Of a stretch of 64,000 nt of DNA, positions 33,925-42,975 are shown one piece after another. The translations under genes were made by a program, and so were the position numbers. This stretch comes from Bacteroidetes bacterium GWF2_38_335. Its GTDB lineage: Bacteria > Bacteroidota > Bacteroidia > Bacteroidales > GWF2-38-335. Position 1 is the first letter of the stretch. The number at the start of each line of letters is the position of its first letter. The stretch spans positions 353,548 through 417,547 of the forward strand of contig MEOH01000002.1 in the NCBI GenBank assembly GCA_001769535.1, given 5' to 3'. The notes beneath the pieces are model-generated. The model ran no database searches, was not told the DNA's origin, and saw only the letters and a list, made by a program, of their open reading frames with translations.

Positions 33925-34171
33925 AATTCTGAACAGGTTTTTCCTTAAACATTACATTTTCCACTTCGGCAAAAGAAGGACCCACATGACACCAGGAAAG
34001 AAACTCTGTAAGTTTACCCGAATCGCCTTCGGCTTCAATATAAACAGAACCACTGAAATTATTCATCACAAATCCTTTCAGTCCAAGCAATTCGGCTTTT
34101 TTTCCTGCAGCAGCCCGGTAACCGACTCCCTGAACCTTTCCGTAAACAGTTATTTCGAAATGTTTTATCAT
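33899..34171 (-). CDS. acyP: Acylphosphatase
   Basis: 90 residues, the normal size. The phosphate-binding loop GKVQGVGYRA carries the catalytic Arg19, and Asn37 lies in GFVMNNFSGSV, matching the family's GWVRN-x-x-DG segment. Acylphosphatases cleave acyl phosphates such as acetyl phosphate and 1,3-bisphosphoglycerate in the cytoplasm. The start codon shares its last bases with the TonB-type barrel's stop (ATGA overlap at 34168-34171), so translation is probably coupled. Confidence 0.95.
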   Translation of the reverse strand: MIKHFEITVYGKVQGVGYRAAAGKKAELLGLKGFVMNNFSGSVYIEAEGDSGKLTEFLSWCHVGPSFAEVENVMFKEKPVQNYEFFEIRR

Positions 34172-36768
34172 TGAGCTCCTCCCCCGGCACCAACGCCTCC
34201 AGCGCCACCCTGACCACCTTCGCCAGCTTTAACATCATCATTTTCAACTCCTCTCCGGCTTCGTTTTGACTGTGAAATAAAATCCATTTTACCTATACTA
34301 TAAGTAAAAGTGAATCCGACTGACCTGAAAGGTATCTTATAATCGGTTTTTTGCGCAAATCCTTCACCCTGTGTATCGGAAGTAAAGTTCAGATATCCTG
34401 AAAAAGGATTTCTGATACTTATGCCTATACTTCCTTTTTTCTTAAAAATCTCTTTTCCCAATCCAAACATGGTGAAAATAAAACCGTTAGTTTCACCCTG
34501 CAAGGATAGTCTGGGCGAATTAAAGAAGCTGTAAAAACTGATTTTAATGCCATTTTTATAGTTTGCGAAAAAACCCACATTTCCATTATATGACAAGCCA
34601 GTATTTGTAGTTTCACCAAATGTCATCTCATCATGATAAATATTTAGACCAGCATTCATGGAATAAATTTCACCAATCCTGTAGTTTATAAATATATTTG
34701 AGCCAATTGATTTCCCGAATCCGATATTTTCATAAGTTGTATAGGAAACACCTGAAGTATCAACCGAAACAATATCTGAAATAAGATCCGTGGTATTTTT
34801 ATAAAAAACTGAAGCATTGATCATCAGTGTATTTATGAAAGTACTGTAACCCAATTCGTAATTAAACGTGTTTTCGGGCGACAGTCCGGGATTTCCTTTT
34901 GACACATTCAGTTTATCGGTGCTATTGACAAACGGATTCAGGTAATACATACTGGGACGCTGGATTCTGTTGCTCAAAGTAAATTTTATAGAAGAAAAAT
35001 TACTGATTTTCCTTGACAACACCAGATTGGGCACATAATTTTCATAAGCGTTTGAAAAGCCTTCAAGACCTGATTCATAGCTCCCATCAATCTGTGTGCC
35101 CTCGTACCTTATTCCTGTTATGAGTTCATATTTTTTAAACCAGGTAGATTTAACAGAAGCATAGCCTGCATATACATTCTGGATGTAATCAAAATTATCT
35201 GAGAAATCTGCAAAAATTATCTGGCTTTCAAGGTCTGAAACAGAATAGATGCTTTTCAGGTTTCGCAGGATAGTTTTTCCTCCGGCTTCAATTTTATATT
35301 TTTCACCGATGGGAAGTGTGTAATCCAATTGCAGGGTATATTCATTATTATCGCCTTCGTTTTTTGATTTTTCGGAATAGTTCAGTGTAGAATCATTGCC
35401 CGATTGTATGTTATTATAAATCTGATCAGTAACCTGATTTGTCAACTGAAATGCCAACATAAGTTCATGGCCTTCGCCCTTGAATGTTCTCATGTAATCG
35501 GTACTCCAGTCAATATTGCTGTGTACAAAATTACCTTCAGTAGTGCGGTTGTAAATTTGGTTAATACCCATTAGTGAATCGGTAAACTGAATATCTGATT
35601 CGCTGTCGAAAACCGAACCGAAACTGTTAAAGGTCACCGACGAGTTTATGCTGTTTTTCTCATTCAGGGTATATTCCACCCCACCTTGTCCGTATACTCC
35701 GTTGTATTTTTGCGAACTGATTGCCGATTGAGAAAGAATGCGCTCATAGCCATTAATATTATCGCGGCGGTAAAAAGTGTTAGTAAAATCTCTTGGAAAA
35801 TTGCCACTATAGCCCACATTAGCGTATCCATTTAGCCTCCCCTTTTTCTGATTGTAATTCAAATTAGTAGATGGATTTTGTGAGTCCATACTCAGGTTAA
35901 CCGACGCATAAACTCCTTCAACATCTTTCTTTTTTGTAATGATGTTTATAATTCCGGCAGTCCCCTCAGCATCATACTTAGCCGAGGGAGAAGTAATCAC
36001 CTCAACTTTTTTAATCTGGTTTGCCGGAATCATTTTCAGGGCTTCCTTCAGATTGTTATTGAAGAGCGCTGAGGGCTTTCCGTTAATAAGAATTTTAATG
36101 TTTCCGCTACCCCTGAGCTGCACATTACCCTCGTGGTCGACAGTAACCATCGGGACTTTTCTGAGCACATCTGTTCCTGTGCCCGATTCATTTGACGCAT
36201 CTTTTTCGGCATTAAAAATCACTTTATCTATTTGTGATTCATAAAGAGGCGCTTTTTCGACCACCTCAACCTCACCAAGGATAATGCTTTCCTTTGAAAG
36301 CCGGCAGTCACGAAGAAACGACGCCGTTTGATTATAAGTTATCGATACATCATAACTGAGTTCTTTGAAACCCAGCGAAGATATTTTAACCAAATAATCT
36401 CCTATTTGAAGATTTTCAAGCAGAAATTTTCCTTTCTGATTTGTAATGGTTCCGGTAACCAGTCTGGGCTTAGCATTTTCCGCAGCTTTAACCATTATCT
36501 GCTTTACCGAATCAGCAAAAATAGTATCCGTCTGGAGACGCATAATCACCTGAGGAGTAAAAAACTCCTTACCCAAAGGTCCATATGGATCGGCGCTGCC
36601 TTTTTGATAAAGCTCTACCGAAGCAAATTCCATTGGCTGACCCGAAACAGAGTCCAGCACTGTGCCCTGAATGATTCCCGGACCAGCAAAGGAGTTAGGA
36701 TCATAATTTTGACTGTAAGTTAAAGAGAGAAGCAGAGAGAAAAATAAAAAAGCAAATACTTGTTTCAT
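34168..36768 (-). CDS. TonB-dependent receptor-like outer-membrane barrel (OMP_b-brl_3 type)
   Basis: 866 residues. Signal peptide 1-19, then a two-part carboxypeptidase-regulatory-like domain (IIQGTVLDSVSGQPMEFAS and TGTITNQKGKFLLENL), a plug domain (LRKVPMVTVDHEGNVQLRGSGNIKILINGKP-like segment) and a long barrel ending around residue 830. The barrel does not end at the usual terminal Phe. Instead ~35 residues follow, finishing in a glycine-rich tail (GEGGQGGAGGVGAGGG). The plug sequence matches receptors with a possibly non-TonB-driven outer-membrane role. The substrate is unknown. The downstream acyP starts inside its stop codon. Confidence 0.85.
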   Translation of the reverse strand: MKQVFAFLFFSLLLSLTYSQNYDPNSFAGPGIIQGTVLDSVSGQPMEFASVELYQKGSADPYGPLGKEFFTPQVIMRLQTDTIFADSVKQIMVKAAENAKPRLVTGTITNQKGKFLLENLQIGDYLVKISSLGFKELSYDVSITYNQTASFLRDCRLSKESIILGEVEVVEKAPLYESQIDKVIFNAEKDASNESGTGTDVLRKVPMVTVDHEGNVQLRGSGNIKILINGKPSALFNNNLKEALKMIPANQIKKVEVITSPSAKYDAEGTAGIINIITKKKDVEGVYASVNLSMDSQNPSTNLNYNQKKGRLNGYANVGYSGNFPRDFTNTFYRRDNINGYERILSQSAISSQKYNGVYGQGGVEYTLNEKNSINSSVTFNSFGSVFDSESDIQFTDSLMGINQIYNRTTEGNFVHSNIDWSTDYMRTFKGEGHELMLAFQLTNQVTDQIYNNIQSGNDSTLNYSEKSKNEGDNNEYTLQLDYTLPIGEKYKIEAGGKTILRNLKSIYSVSDLESQIIFADFSDNFDYIQNVYAGYASVKSTWFKKYELITGIRYEGTQIDGSYESGLEGFSNAYENYVPNLVLSRKISNFSSIKFTLSNRIQRPSMYYLNPFVNSTDKLNVSKGNPGLSPENTFNYELGYSTFINTLMINASVFYKNTTDLISDIVSVDTSGVSYTTYENIGFGKSIGSNIFINYRIGEIYSMNAGLNIYHDEMTFGETTNTGLSYNGNVGFFANYKNGIKISFYSFFNSPRLSLQGETNGFIFTMFGLGKEIFKKKGSIGISIRNPFSGYLNFTSDTQGEGFAQKTDYKIPFRSVGFTFTYSIGKMDFISQSKRSRRGVENDDVKAGEGGQGGAGGVGAGGGAQ

Positions 36769-36940
36769 TTCAGTAAATTGAGCTCCAAAAATAACATTTA
36801 CAAATTTCTTTTTAGGTTAAAATGTGTTAAATGATTATATGGTCAGCGAGTTGATTATTAGACCATGATATAAATAAAACCGCCGACAGCATTTGCAGAT
36901 AAGTTAATAATTGCTATATTTATGAATTAATAAAAAGATC

Positions 36941-37312
36941 ATGAGCAAATTGAATTTTGAAAAGATGGGAGACAATGAAAGGTATGCTTTTCTGATTGAG
37001 TCTGCCGTTAAAAACAGGGAAATTTGGTTATTAAAAGCAACCGAAGGCATGTATGCCATGCTTGAGGACGACAATGGCAATCAGTATATTCCGGTGTGGC
37101 CCGAAATGAAAGCTGCTGCAGATTATGCAAATGATGGCTGGGAAGATTATACAACCGACAGAATGGGAATTGGTGAGTATCTTGAGTGGATGAACGAACT
37201 GGATGAAGATAAAATTCTTGTAGCTGCATTCCCTATTACGGGCAAACCGATTATCCCAATTAACCCAAAAGTTATAAAAGAACATATTAGCAATGAAATG
37301 AATGCCGACTAA
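36941..37312 (+). CDS. DUF2750 domain protein
   Basis: 123 residues. The family pattern is visible: ESAVKNREIWLLKATEG, YAMLEDDNGNQYIPVWPEMKAAADYAN and an acidic middle ending ITGKPIIPINPKVI. DUF2750 proteins are small soluble proteins of unknown function. Starts at ATG 36941, divergent from the TonB-type barrel. A weak TATATTTA box lies upstream. It is followed by the DUF3127 gene 96 bases later on the same strand. Confidence 0.8.
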   Translation: MSKLNFEKMGDNERYAFLIESAVKNREIWLLKATEGMYAMLEDDNGNQYIPVWPEMKAAADYANDGWEDYTTDRMGIGEYLEWMNELDEDKILVAAFPITGKPIIPINPKVIKEHISNEMNAD

Positions 37313-37356
37313 AGTCGAGCATCCTCGAAAATTTCATTTTTGGGACAAAAATAATT

Positions 37357-37385
37357 TTTGATATGTTAATATTTTATTATTTTTG
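37357..37385 (+). promoter_or_regulatory. Promoter of the DUF3127 gene
   Basis: TTTG at 37357-37360 and TATTTTTG at 37378-37385 fit the Bacteroidota -33 and -7 elements, with a 17-base spacer, slightly short of the usual 19-23. The ATG is 24 bases downstream. Confidence 0.55.
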
Positions 37386-37408
37386 TATCGAATAAAAAAA
37401 TTAGAATT

Positions 37409-37765
37409 ATGGAAATTACTGGAAAAGTTGTTCAGATATTGCAGAAACAAAGTGGAAAATCGACTCGTGGGGATTGGTCAAAACATGAATTTATCCTTGA
37501 AACAAAAGATGAGTTTCCAAAGAAAGTTTGCATTTCCTCCTGGAATGACAAGGTAAACGTAGCGTCACTTAAGCCAGGGACAGAAATGAAAGTGTTCATT
37601 AATATCGAAAGCCGGGAGTATAACGGAAAGTGGTTTACCGAGGTCAGGGCCTGGAAATATGAACTTATTGACAGTAACACAGCACCGGCAGGAAACGAAG
37701 CATTCAATACGCTCACCACCGATCATATTCCGCCTGAAGAAGAAGGCGATGACTTGCCGTTTTAG
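37409..37765 (+). CDS. DUF3127 protein, OB-fold-like
   Basis: 118 residues. The N-terminal ~90 residues match DUF3127 (ITGKVVQILQ, GDWSKHEFILETKDEFPKKVCIS, FINIESREYNGKWFTEVRAWKYE), which has an OB-fold resembling single-stranded DNA-binding proteins. An acidic tail ends EEEGDDLPF, similar to SSB-type C-terminal tips that recruit partner proteins. The function is not established; involvement in nucleic-acid binding is an inference. Confidence 0.85.
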   Translation: MEITGKVVQILQKQSGKSTRGDWSKHEFILETKDEFPKKVCISSWNDKVNVASLKPGTEMKVFINIESREYNGKWFTEVRAWKYELIDSNTAPAGNEAFNTLTTDHIPPEEEGDDLPF

Positions 37766-37768
37766 TTT

Positions 37769-37798
37769 AAAAAAAATCCCTGCAGCATACTGCAGGGA
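37769..37798 (-). terminator. Terminator after the RDD gene
   Basis: Perfect 9-bp stem tccctgcag/ctgcaggga with loop cata, followed on the minus strand by a run of eight T. It lies 53 bases past the RDD stop. Confidence 0.88.
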
Positions 37799-37851
37799 AA
37801 ACATTTTATTCCATTAAAAAATTATCATCACTCCTTTTTTGTCAAAAAGGA

Positions 37852-38280
37852 TTAGCGGTGAATCACAAAGGTTCCGGCAGCAATATCATGCAGTGCAGTT
37901 TTCTTTTTGTTGAAAAGAATAAACCAGCATCCCAGTACCATAACAACATACACGACCATTCTAATAAATGCCGAAAGAGGCTTAATCTTTTTGCCATCAT
38001 TGCCAATTAATTTTAAACCACAAATGAATTTACCGGGCGATGTTGAAGTCAGCAGCCAAAACAGAAGAAAATAAGCCGGTACAATCAGCGCTTTTTCGTC
38101 ATTTAGTTCGGCAGAAAAACCTGATCCTGAGGTTTTCACAACCTGGTCACCCCAAATAAGGTATGCAATACCAAAATATATTACAGAATCAATTAAAAAT
38201 GCAAGCAGTCTGATTCCAAACCCAGCATATTTAACATTCAATTCGCTTTTTGGAGGATTGTCAATTAAAGTAGTTTCCAT
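37852..38280 (-). CDS. RDD family membrane protein
   Basis: 142 residues with an RDD domain: GFGIRLLAFLIDSVIYFG (the R...D pair), PGKFICGLKLIGNDGKKI in the middle loop and ALHDIAAGTFVIHR at the end. It has three transmembrane helices. RDD proteins are small inner-membrane proteins; some act as sodium-proton antiporters, but most are uncharacterised. ATG at 38280. It stands between clpP and a strong terminator; it appears to be a single-gene unit. Confidence 0.9.
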   Translation of the reverse strand: METTLIDNPPKSELNVKYAGFGIRLLAFLIDSVIYFGIAYLIWGDQVVKTSGSGFSAELNDEKALIVPAYFLLFWLLTSTSPGKFICGLKLIGNDGKKIKPLSAFIRMVVYVVMVLGCWFILFNKKKTALHDIAAGTFVIHR

Positions 38281-38318
38281 AGTTTTAGTTTTTTTGAATT
38301 AATTTGCTGCTAATATAT

Positions 38319-38341
38319 AAAAAAACCCGCCGAAGCGGGTT
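38319..38341 (-). terminator. Terminator of the tig-clpP unit
   Basis: Stem aacccgc/gcgggtt with loop cgaa, followed on the minus strand by seven T. It lies four bases past the clpP stop. Confidence 0.9.
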
Positions 38342-38344
38342 AAA

Positions 38345-39034
38345 TTATTTCTTTTTCTTTTTAGGATCTCTAACAAGTACTTCATCAATCATTCCGTACT
38401 CCTTTGCTTCTTCAGCAATCATCCAGTAATCGCGGTCTGAGTCCTTTTCAACCTTTTCAATTGAATTTCCCGAGTGTTCTGCAATAATTTCGTACAATTC
38501 GGTTTTCAGTTTTTTGATTTCATTGGCAACAATCTGAATATCGGAAGCCTGGCCTTCGGCACCGCCCATGGGCTGGTGAATCATAATTCTTGAATGTTTC
38601 AAAGCTGATCTTTTACCTTTTGCGCCTGCACAAAGCAATACAGCACCCATTGAAGCTGCCATTCCGGTACAAATAGTGGCAATATCCGACGAAATATACT
38701 GCATGGTATCATAGATTCCCAGTCCGGCATGAACAGAACCGCCCGGAGTGTTGAAATAAATCTGAATATCTTTTGCAGGATCGGTGGATTCAAGGAAGAG
38801 CAATTGAGCCTGAATGATATTGGCTACGTAATCATCAATGGGAAGACCAAGGAAAATAATTCTGTCCATCATCAATCTGGAATAAATATCCATGGATGCA
38901 ATGTTCAACTGACGTTCCTCAATAATTGTAGGAGATATGTAATTTGCATAAACAGAAGCATATTTATCAAGTTTCATGCTGCCGATTCCGCGGTGTTTGG
39001 TTGCGTATTTTCTGAATTCCTGACTTGAGTTCAT
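38345..39034 (-). CDS. clpP: ATP-dependent Clp protease proteolytic subunit
   Basis: 229 residues. The catalytic serine is Ser128 in [17 protein letters not shown], the histidine is His153 in MIHQPMGG, and the Asp lies in the SDRDYWM segment. ClpP forms a double heptamer that degrades proteins unfolded by ClpX or ClpA in the cytoplasm. The family order tig-clpP is conserved here: tig stops 59 bases upstream. The first ~20 residues differ from other ClpPs and may form the processed propeptide. ATG at 39034. Confidence 0.97.
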   Translation of the reverse strand: MNSSQEFRKYATKHRGIGSMKLDKYASVYANYISPTIIEERQLNIASMDIYSRLMMDRIIFLGLPIDDYVANIIQAQLLFLESTDPAKDIQIYFNTPGGSVHAGLGIYDTMQYISSDIATICTGMAASMGAVLLCAGAKGKRSALKHSRIMIHQPMGGAEGQASDIQIVANEIKKLKTELYEIIAEHSGNSIEKVEKDSDRDYWMIAEEAKEYGMIDEVLVRDPKKKKK

Positions 39035-39093
39035 AGGTATAATTTTTAAATTAATACAGTTTAAAATTAGTTATAAAATTCTAAATGGCAAGA

Positions 39094-40446
39094 TTAATTT
39101 TCGAACAACTTATTAAACTCTTCATTTGTAACTTCTTTCACATCCACCTTTACCTGTTCCTTAATATAGTCAATCACTTTATCTTCAAATTTTTTCTCAT
39201 AATATTTTCTGCGATCATCTTCTTTCTTCAGCAGTTCTTTTGCATAGTTATCGAGGTGCTCTTCGGGAAGGAAATTGATTCCATACTGTTTAAACTGCAT
39301 GGTAGCAATTTTCTTTGCGTGATCAAGAATATCTTCTTCAGTAACTTTCAATTCATTTTCTTTAATAATTTTCTCCTTGATGATCTGCCATTTCAGGTCT
39401 TTTTCAAATAATGGAAAATCTTTTTCAATTTGTTCGTTTGTGAGTTCGTTTTTATTTGTTGCCCTGAGCCAGCGTTTCAAAAATTCAGATGGAAGATCGA
39501 TGTTTGCTTTTTCTATTATTTTTTCACGGGCATCCATCAGAAATTTATACTCACTTTCAAATACCATATTTGATTTGATATCCAGAATAACTTTTTCCCT
39601 GAATTCGTCCATATTTTTAACTACATTTTCGCCGAAAATTTTATCAAAAAGTTCCTGATTTGGCTCGGCCTGGATGAATTTCTGTATTTCAGTAATGGTA
39701 AAATTAAAATCAGTATCGGCTGCAGCAACCTCTTCCTTTTTAATTTTCAGCATGGCAGAGAGTTCTGTATCATTTGGAAAAGCTTTTGCCGGATTAAATT
39801 TCACAGTTTCATCAACTTTTTTTCCATCAAAAAGTTTCAGAATTTTTTCATCTTTGACAATATCCAGTGACAAAAGAACATTTTCAGGTTTAATTCCGTC
39901 TTCGACTTCAGCACCATCAGCATTAAGCTGAATAAAATTTCCACGTACAAGATCTTTTTCAGAAACAGACTCGGTTTTTTCGTATTTTCCGTATCTTCTT
40001 AAATAACTATCCATGTATTTGCCAACCATTTCATCATCGGCTTTGATGTCGTAGTAATTTATCACATCATTTTTGCCAAAACTCAGTTCAAAAACAGGTA
40101 CAAGGGCAATGTCAAAAAGAAACTCAAAATCCTTTTGGGTATCAAAATCAATCTGCTTCTGATTTTCATTTGGCAGTGGTTCACCAAGTACGTCAAGCTT
40201 TTCTTCTCTGATATATGAGAAAATGCTTTCAGAAACCAGTTTATTTATCTCATCAACCAGAATAGCATTTCCATACATTCTTTTTACCATACCAACAGGA
40301 ATCATTCCGGGTCTGAAACCGGGAATATTTGCTTTTTTCCTGTAATCCTTTAGTACATTTTCAACTTTTGACTGGTAGTCTTTCTCCTCAATTTTAATTT
40401 TTAAAATGGCATTCAGCTCATTTACATTTTCTCTTGTTACGTTCAT
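39094..40446 (-). CDS. tig: Trigger factor chaperone
   Basis: 450 residues from the ATG at 40446 (MNVTRENVNELNAILKIKI). The frame runs eight codons further upstream, but the ATG matches the family. The ribosome-binding motif appears as PGFRPGMIPVGMV near residue 50 (family signature GFRxGxxP). Next comes a central peptidyl-prolyl isomerase-like region, degraded relative to FKBP domains as is usual in Bacteroidota, and a C-terminal helical domain. Trigger factor binds the ribosome exit tunnel and protects nascent chains. It precedes clpP and follows a tRNA-Leu. Confidence 0.92.
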   Translation of the reverse strand: MNVTRENVNELNAILKIKIEEKDYQSKVENVLKDYRKKANIPGFRPGMIPVGMVKRMYGNAILVDEINKLVSESIFSYIREEKLDVLGEPLPNENQKQIDFDTQKDFEFLFDIALVPVFELSFGKNDVINYYDIKADDEMVGKYMDSYLRRYGKYEKTESVSEKDLVRGNFIQLNADGAEVEDGIKPENVLLSLDIVKDEKILKLFDGKKVDETVKFNPAKAFPNDTELSAMLKIKKEEVAAADTDFNFTITEIQKFIQAEPNQELFDKIFGENVVKNMDEFREKVILDIKSNMVFESEYKFLMDAREKIIEKANIDLPSEFLKRWLRATNKNELTNEQIEKDFPLFEKDLKWQIIKEKIIKENELKVTEEDILDHAKKIATMQFKQYGINFLPEEHLDNYAKELLKKEDDRRKYYEKKFEDKVIDYIKEQVKVDVKEVTNEEFNKLFEN

Positions 40447-40477
40447 TTTCAGCAATTTATAATATAACAAATAACTT

Positions 40478-40517
40478 TAAAACCGCCCTTACACACCCTT
40501 GCGTAAACGCGGTTTTA
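40478..40517 (-). terminator. Hairpin between tRNA-Leu and tig
   Basis: A 9-bp inverted repeat (taaaaccgc with gcggtttta) encloses a 22-base loop. On the minus strand it follows the tRNA and precedes the tig start. The T run after it is weak, so it may be a tRNA terminator or a leader structure of tig. Confidence 0.4.
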
Positions 40518-40524
40518 CTCAGAG

Positions 40525-40606
40525 TGCGGATGAAGGGACTCGAACCCCCACGCCTCTCGGCACTAGATCCTAAGTCTAGCTCGGCTACCAATTACGACAC
40601 ATCCGC
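40525..40606 (-). tRNA. tRNA-Leu (anticodon TAG)
   Basis: On the minus strand: acceptor gcggatg/catccgc, D arm with ggtag, anticodon stem ctaga/tctag with loop cttagga giving TAG, a long variable arm and T arm ggggttcgagtccc. CCA not encoded. Confidence 0.96.
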
Positions 40607-40617
40607 AAAAAGCGGTG

Positions 40618-40649
40618 CAAAGTTAATATATAAATATTGTATATCCAAA
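40618..40649 (-). promoter_or_regulatory. Complete promoter of tRNA-Leu (TAG)
   Basis: On the minus strand TTTG (40649-40646), 20 bases of spacer, then TAACTTTG (40625-40618), a full match to the Bacteroidota promoter consensus, 11 bases before the tRNA 5' end. Confidence 0.8.
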
Positions 40650-40796
40650 TCATAAGACAAAAATCAAATTGAACAAATATAATTTTCGATCAAGAAAATC
40701 ATGGTATTTGTCATTTTTTAAGGCAGATATTTTGTTAATTCCCTAACAAATTGTATTTTTCCATGTTTAAAAAAAAATTATTTTACTCGTAAAACT

Positions 40797-42911
40797 ATGA
40801 ACTGTAATAAGTTAGTCTTAATTTTATTATTATCTATAGCTTTTAACGCTGTGTTTTCACAGAATGATAAAAACATTTTGGACAGTAATAAAGTTATTTG
40901 GGAATCGACAGAAGTAAAAGATGTTGATCTTGGCGAAAAGAAATTTGTCAATGTAAAATGGGCCACATCAGTTGTCAAATTTTCATCACAATATGACAAA
41001 GAAAAGATGTCTGCTTCTGAAATTCTTGGCAGGCCAAATGTCATGCCGCGCGGCGGATATTCCGACTACGCCTGGTCTGTTAAAGAAAAGAGCGGTGAAG
41101 AATGTCCCGATGCAGCATCAATCACCGTTGGATATGATAAGCCCATGCTCATTACACAGATTGCCATTGCCGAAAATGTCAACCCCGGTGCCATTTCTGA
41201 AGTAATAATCAAGGGTGTGAATGGTGAAAGCAAATCTGTTTATACTGCTACTCCTGCTCCGGCCGGAGCAAAAGGCAGGATTTTAAATATTTTCCTATCT
41301 ACTCCCAGTGAGTTCATCGTAAATCAGGTTGAAATAAAACTTGAACCTGGAAAAGTGCCCGGATGGAACCAGATTGATGCTGTTGGGATCAGTGATTCCA
41401 GAGACTCCGTTAAAGTGGAAATTAATGTGTTTCCAAATTTGAAGTTCGACGGAAAACCCGAAAGACTTGCAGAAACAGTTAATACAATATATGATGAAGA
41501 TGCCCCAATGATTTCTCCTGATGGCAAACTGCTCATATTTGTCAGAAAAAACCATCCTGAAAACGCCGGAGGGTATCAGGACAGAGATGATATCTGGTAC
41601 TCAAAACTTGACCATAAAGGCGCATGGATTCCAGCAATGAACGTGGGTGCTCCGCTTAACAACAAAAACAACAATTTTGTGCAATCGATCACTCCCGACG
41701 GCAATACGCTTTTGCTGGCAAACCTTTACAACAAAGACGGAACAACCGCCGACGGTGTTTCAATAACATACAGAACCAAAGAAGGTTGGGCATTTCCTGA
41801 AAAACAATACATTGAAGGCTACATCAATAATAGTCCGTTTGCCAATTATTACCTTTCAAACGATGGCAGAGTATTGTTAATGGCAATTCAGGGAAAAGAC
41901 AGTTATGGAAAACTTGACCTGTATGTAAGTTTCATGAAAGCTGAAAACCAATGGTCAAAACCGCAGAACTTAGGCATCCATGTTAACACTCCACAGAATG
42001 ACTACAGTCCGTTCCTGGCTGCCGACGGTGTTACTTTATACTTTTCATCATCGGGATACCCCGGATATGGCGAAGCTGATATTTATGTAACTACCCGTCA
42101 GGATGAAACATGGCAAAACTGGTCTGATCCCCAAAATCTGGGTTCGATTGTTAATTCAGTTGGAGCCGATTCAAAATACAATATTCCGGCTTCCGGTGAA
42201 TACGCTTATTTTGCATCTGAAAATAATTCCATTGGCAAAAAGGATATATTCAGAATTCAATTGCCCAAAGCGGTTAAGCCTAAACCTGTTGTTCTGATTT
42301 CAGGGAAAGTACTGAATGAAAAAACAAATCAGCCCGTTGATGCTAAAATTATCGTTGAAGAACTGCCTGACGGAAAAGAAGTTGCCATTGCCCGTACCGA
42401 CCCAAATACAGGTGAATTTAAAATTATTCTGCCTGCCGGTAAAAACTATGGTTTCAGGGCGATAGGATTGGGATTCTTTGATGTGAACAAGAATATTGAT
42501 TTGTCAGATATTGATGAATATACAGAAATTACCGAAGAAATGATGCGGTTAAATCCCATTGAGGTTGGTCAGGTTGTTCGTCTGAATAACATCTTCTTTG
42601 AAACAGCAAAAGCTACTCTAAAACCAGAATCTTTTCCTGAATTGAATCGCTGTGTACAATTTCTTGAAGATAATGGAAATCTGGAAATAGAAATTGCCGG
42701 CCATACCGACAATGTGGGTCCGGATGATTACAACCAAAAACTTTCACAGGACAGAGCACAGGCTGTGGCTGATTATATTATCCTAAACGGAGTAAAAAAG
42801 GAAAGACTGGTTGTTAAAGGTTATGGTGAAACCCGTCCGATTGCTTTCAATACCGATGAAGAAGGCAGATCCCAAAACAGAAGGGTTGAATTTCAAGTAC
42901 TTAAGAAATAA
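40797..42911 (+). CDS. PD40 propeller-OmpA protein with an N-terminal beta domain
   Basis: 704 residues. Signal peptide 1-21 (ending VFSQ). Residues ~50-205 form a beta-sandwich, probably galactose-binding-like (SASEILGRPNV, ITQIAIAENVNPGAISEVIIKG). Residues ~225-490 are a PD40 propeller with ISPDGKLLIFV, ITPDGNTLLLA and LAADGVTLYFSS repeats. A carboxypeptidase-regulatory-like domain (~500-575) precedes an OmpA domain (~590-704) with GHTDN (Asp638) and LSQDRAQAV (Arg653). It should sit in the outer membrane or periplasm, tied to peptidoglycan. It resembles the PorE-like protein at 14029-16116 but has the beta domain instead of TPRs. Its partner is unknown. A terminator follows. Confidence 0.85.
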   Translation: MNCNKLVLILLLSIAFNAVFSQNDKNILDSNKVIWESTEVKDVDLGEKKFVNVKWATSVVKFSSQYDKEKMSASEILGRPNVMPRGGYSDYAWSVKEKSGEECPDAASITVGYDKPMLITQIAIAENVNPGAISEVIIKGVNGESKSVYTATPAPAGAKGRILNIFLSTPSEFIVNQVEIKLEPGKVPGWNQIDAVGISDSRDSVKVEINVFPNLKFDGKPERLAETVNTIYDEDAPMISPDGKLLIFVRKNHPENAGGYQDRDDIWYSKLDHKGAWIPAMNVGAPLNNKNNNFVQSITPDGNTLLLANLYNKDGTTADGVSITYRTKEGWAFPEKQYIEGYINNSPFANYYLSNDGRVLLMAIQGKDSYGKLDLYVSFMKAENQWSKPQNLGIHVNTPQNDYSPFLAADGVTLYFSSSGYPGYGEADIYVTTRQDETWQNWSDPQNLGSIVNSVGADSKYNIPASGEYAYFASENNSIGKKDIFRIQLPKAVKPKPVVLISGKVLNEKTNQPVDAKIIVEELPDGKEVAIARTDPNTGEFKIILPAGKNYGFRAIGLGFFDVNKNIDLSDIDEYTEITEEMMRLNPIEVGQVVRLNNIFFETAKATLKPESFPELNRCVQFLEDNGNLEIEIAGHTDNVGPDDYNQKLSQDRAQAVADYIILNGVKKERLVVKGYGETRPIAFNTDEEGRSQNRRVEFQVLKK

Positions 42912-42927
42912 TTATTATCTACCGTAT

Positions 42928-42957
42928 AAAAAGCATAACTTCAGGTTATGCTTTTTT
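42928..42957 (+). terminator. Terminator of the PD40-OmpA gene
   Basis: Stem aagcataac/gttatgctt (42931-42939 with 42945-42953), loop ttcag, then a T run, 17 bases after the stop at 42911. Confidence 0.9.
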
Positions 42958-42975
42958 ATTTTAAATGAACAGGTT

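Noticed and set aside
42811..42975. Upstream extension of the asparagine synthetase frame
   Set aside because: It overlaps the end of the PD40-OmpA gene and crosses its terminator. Catalytic Cys must be residue 2, which fixes the start at GTG 42976.
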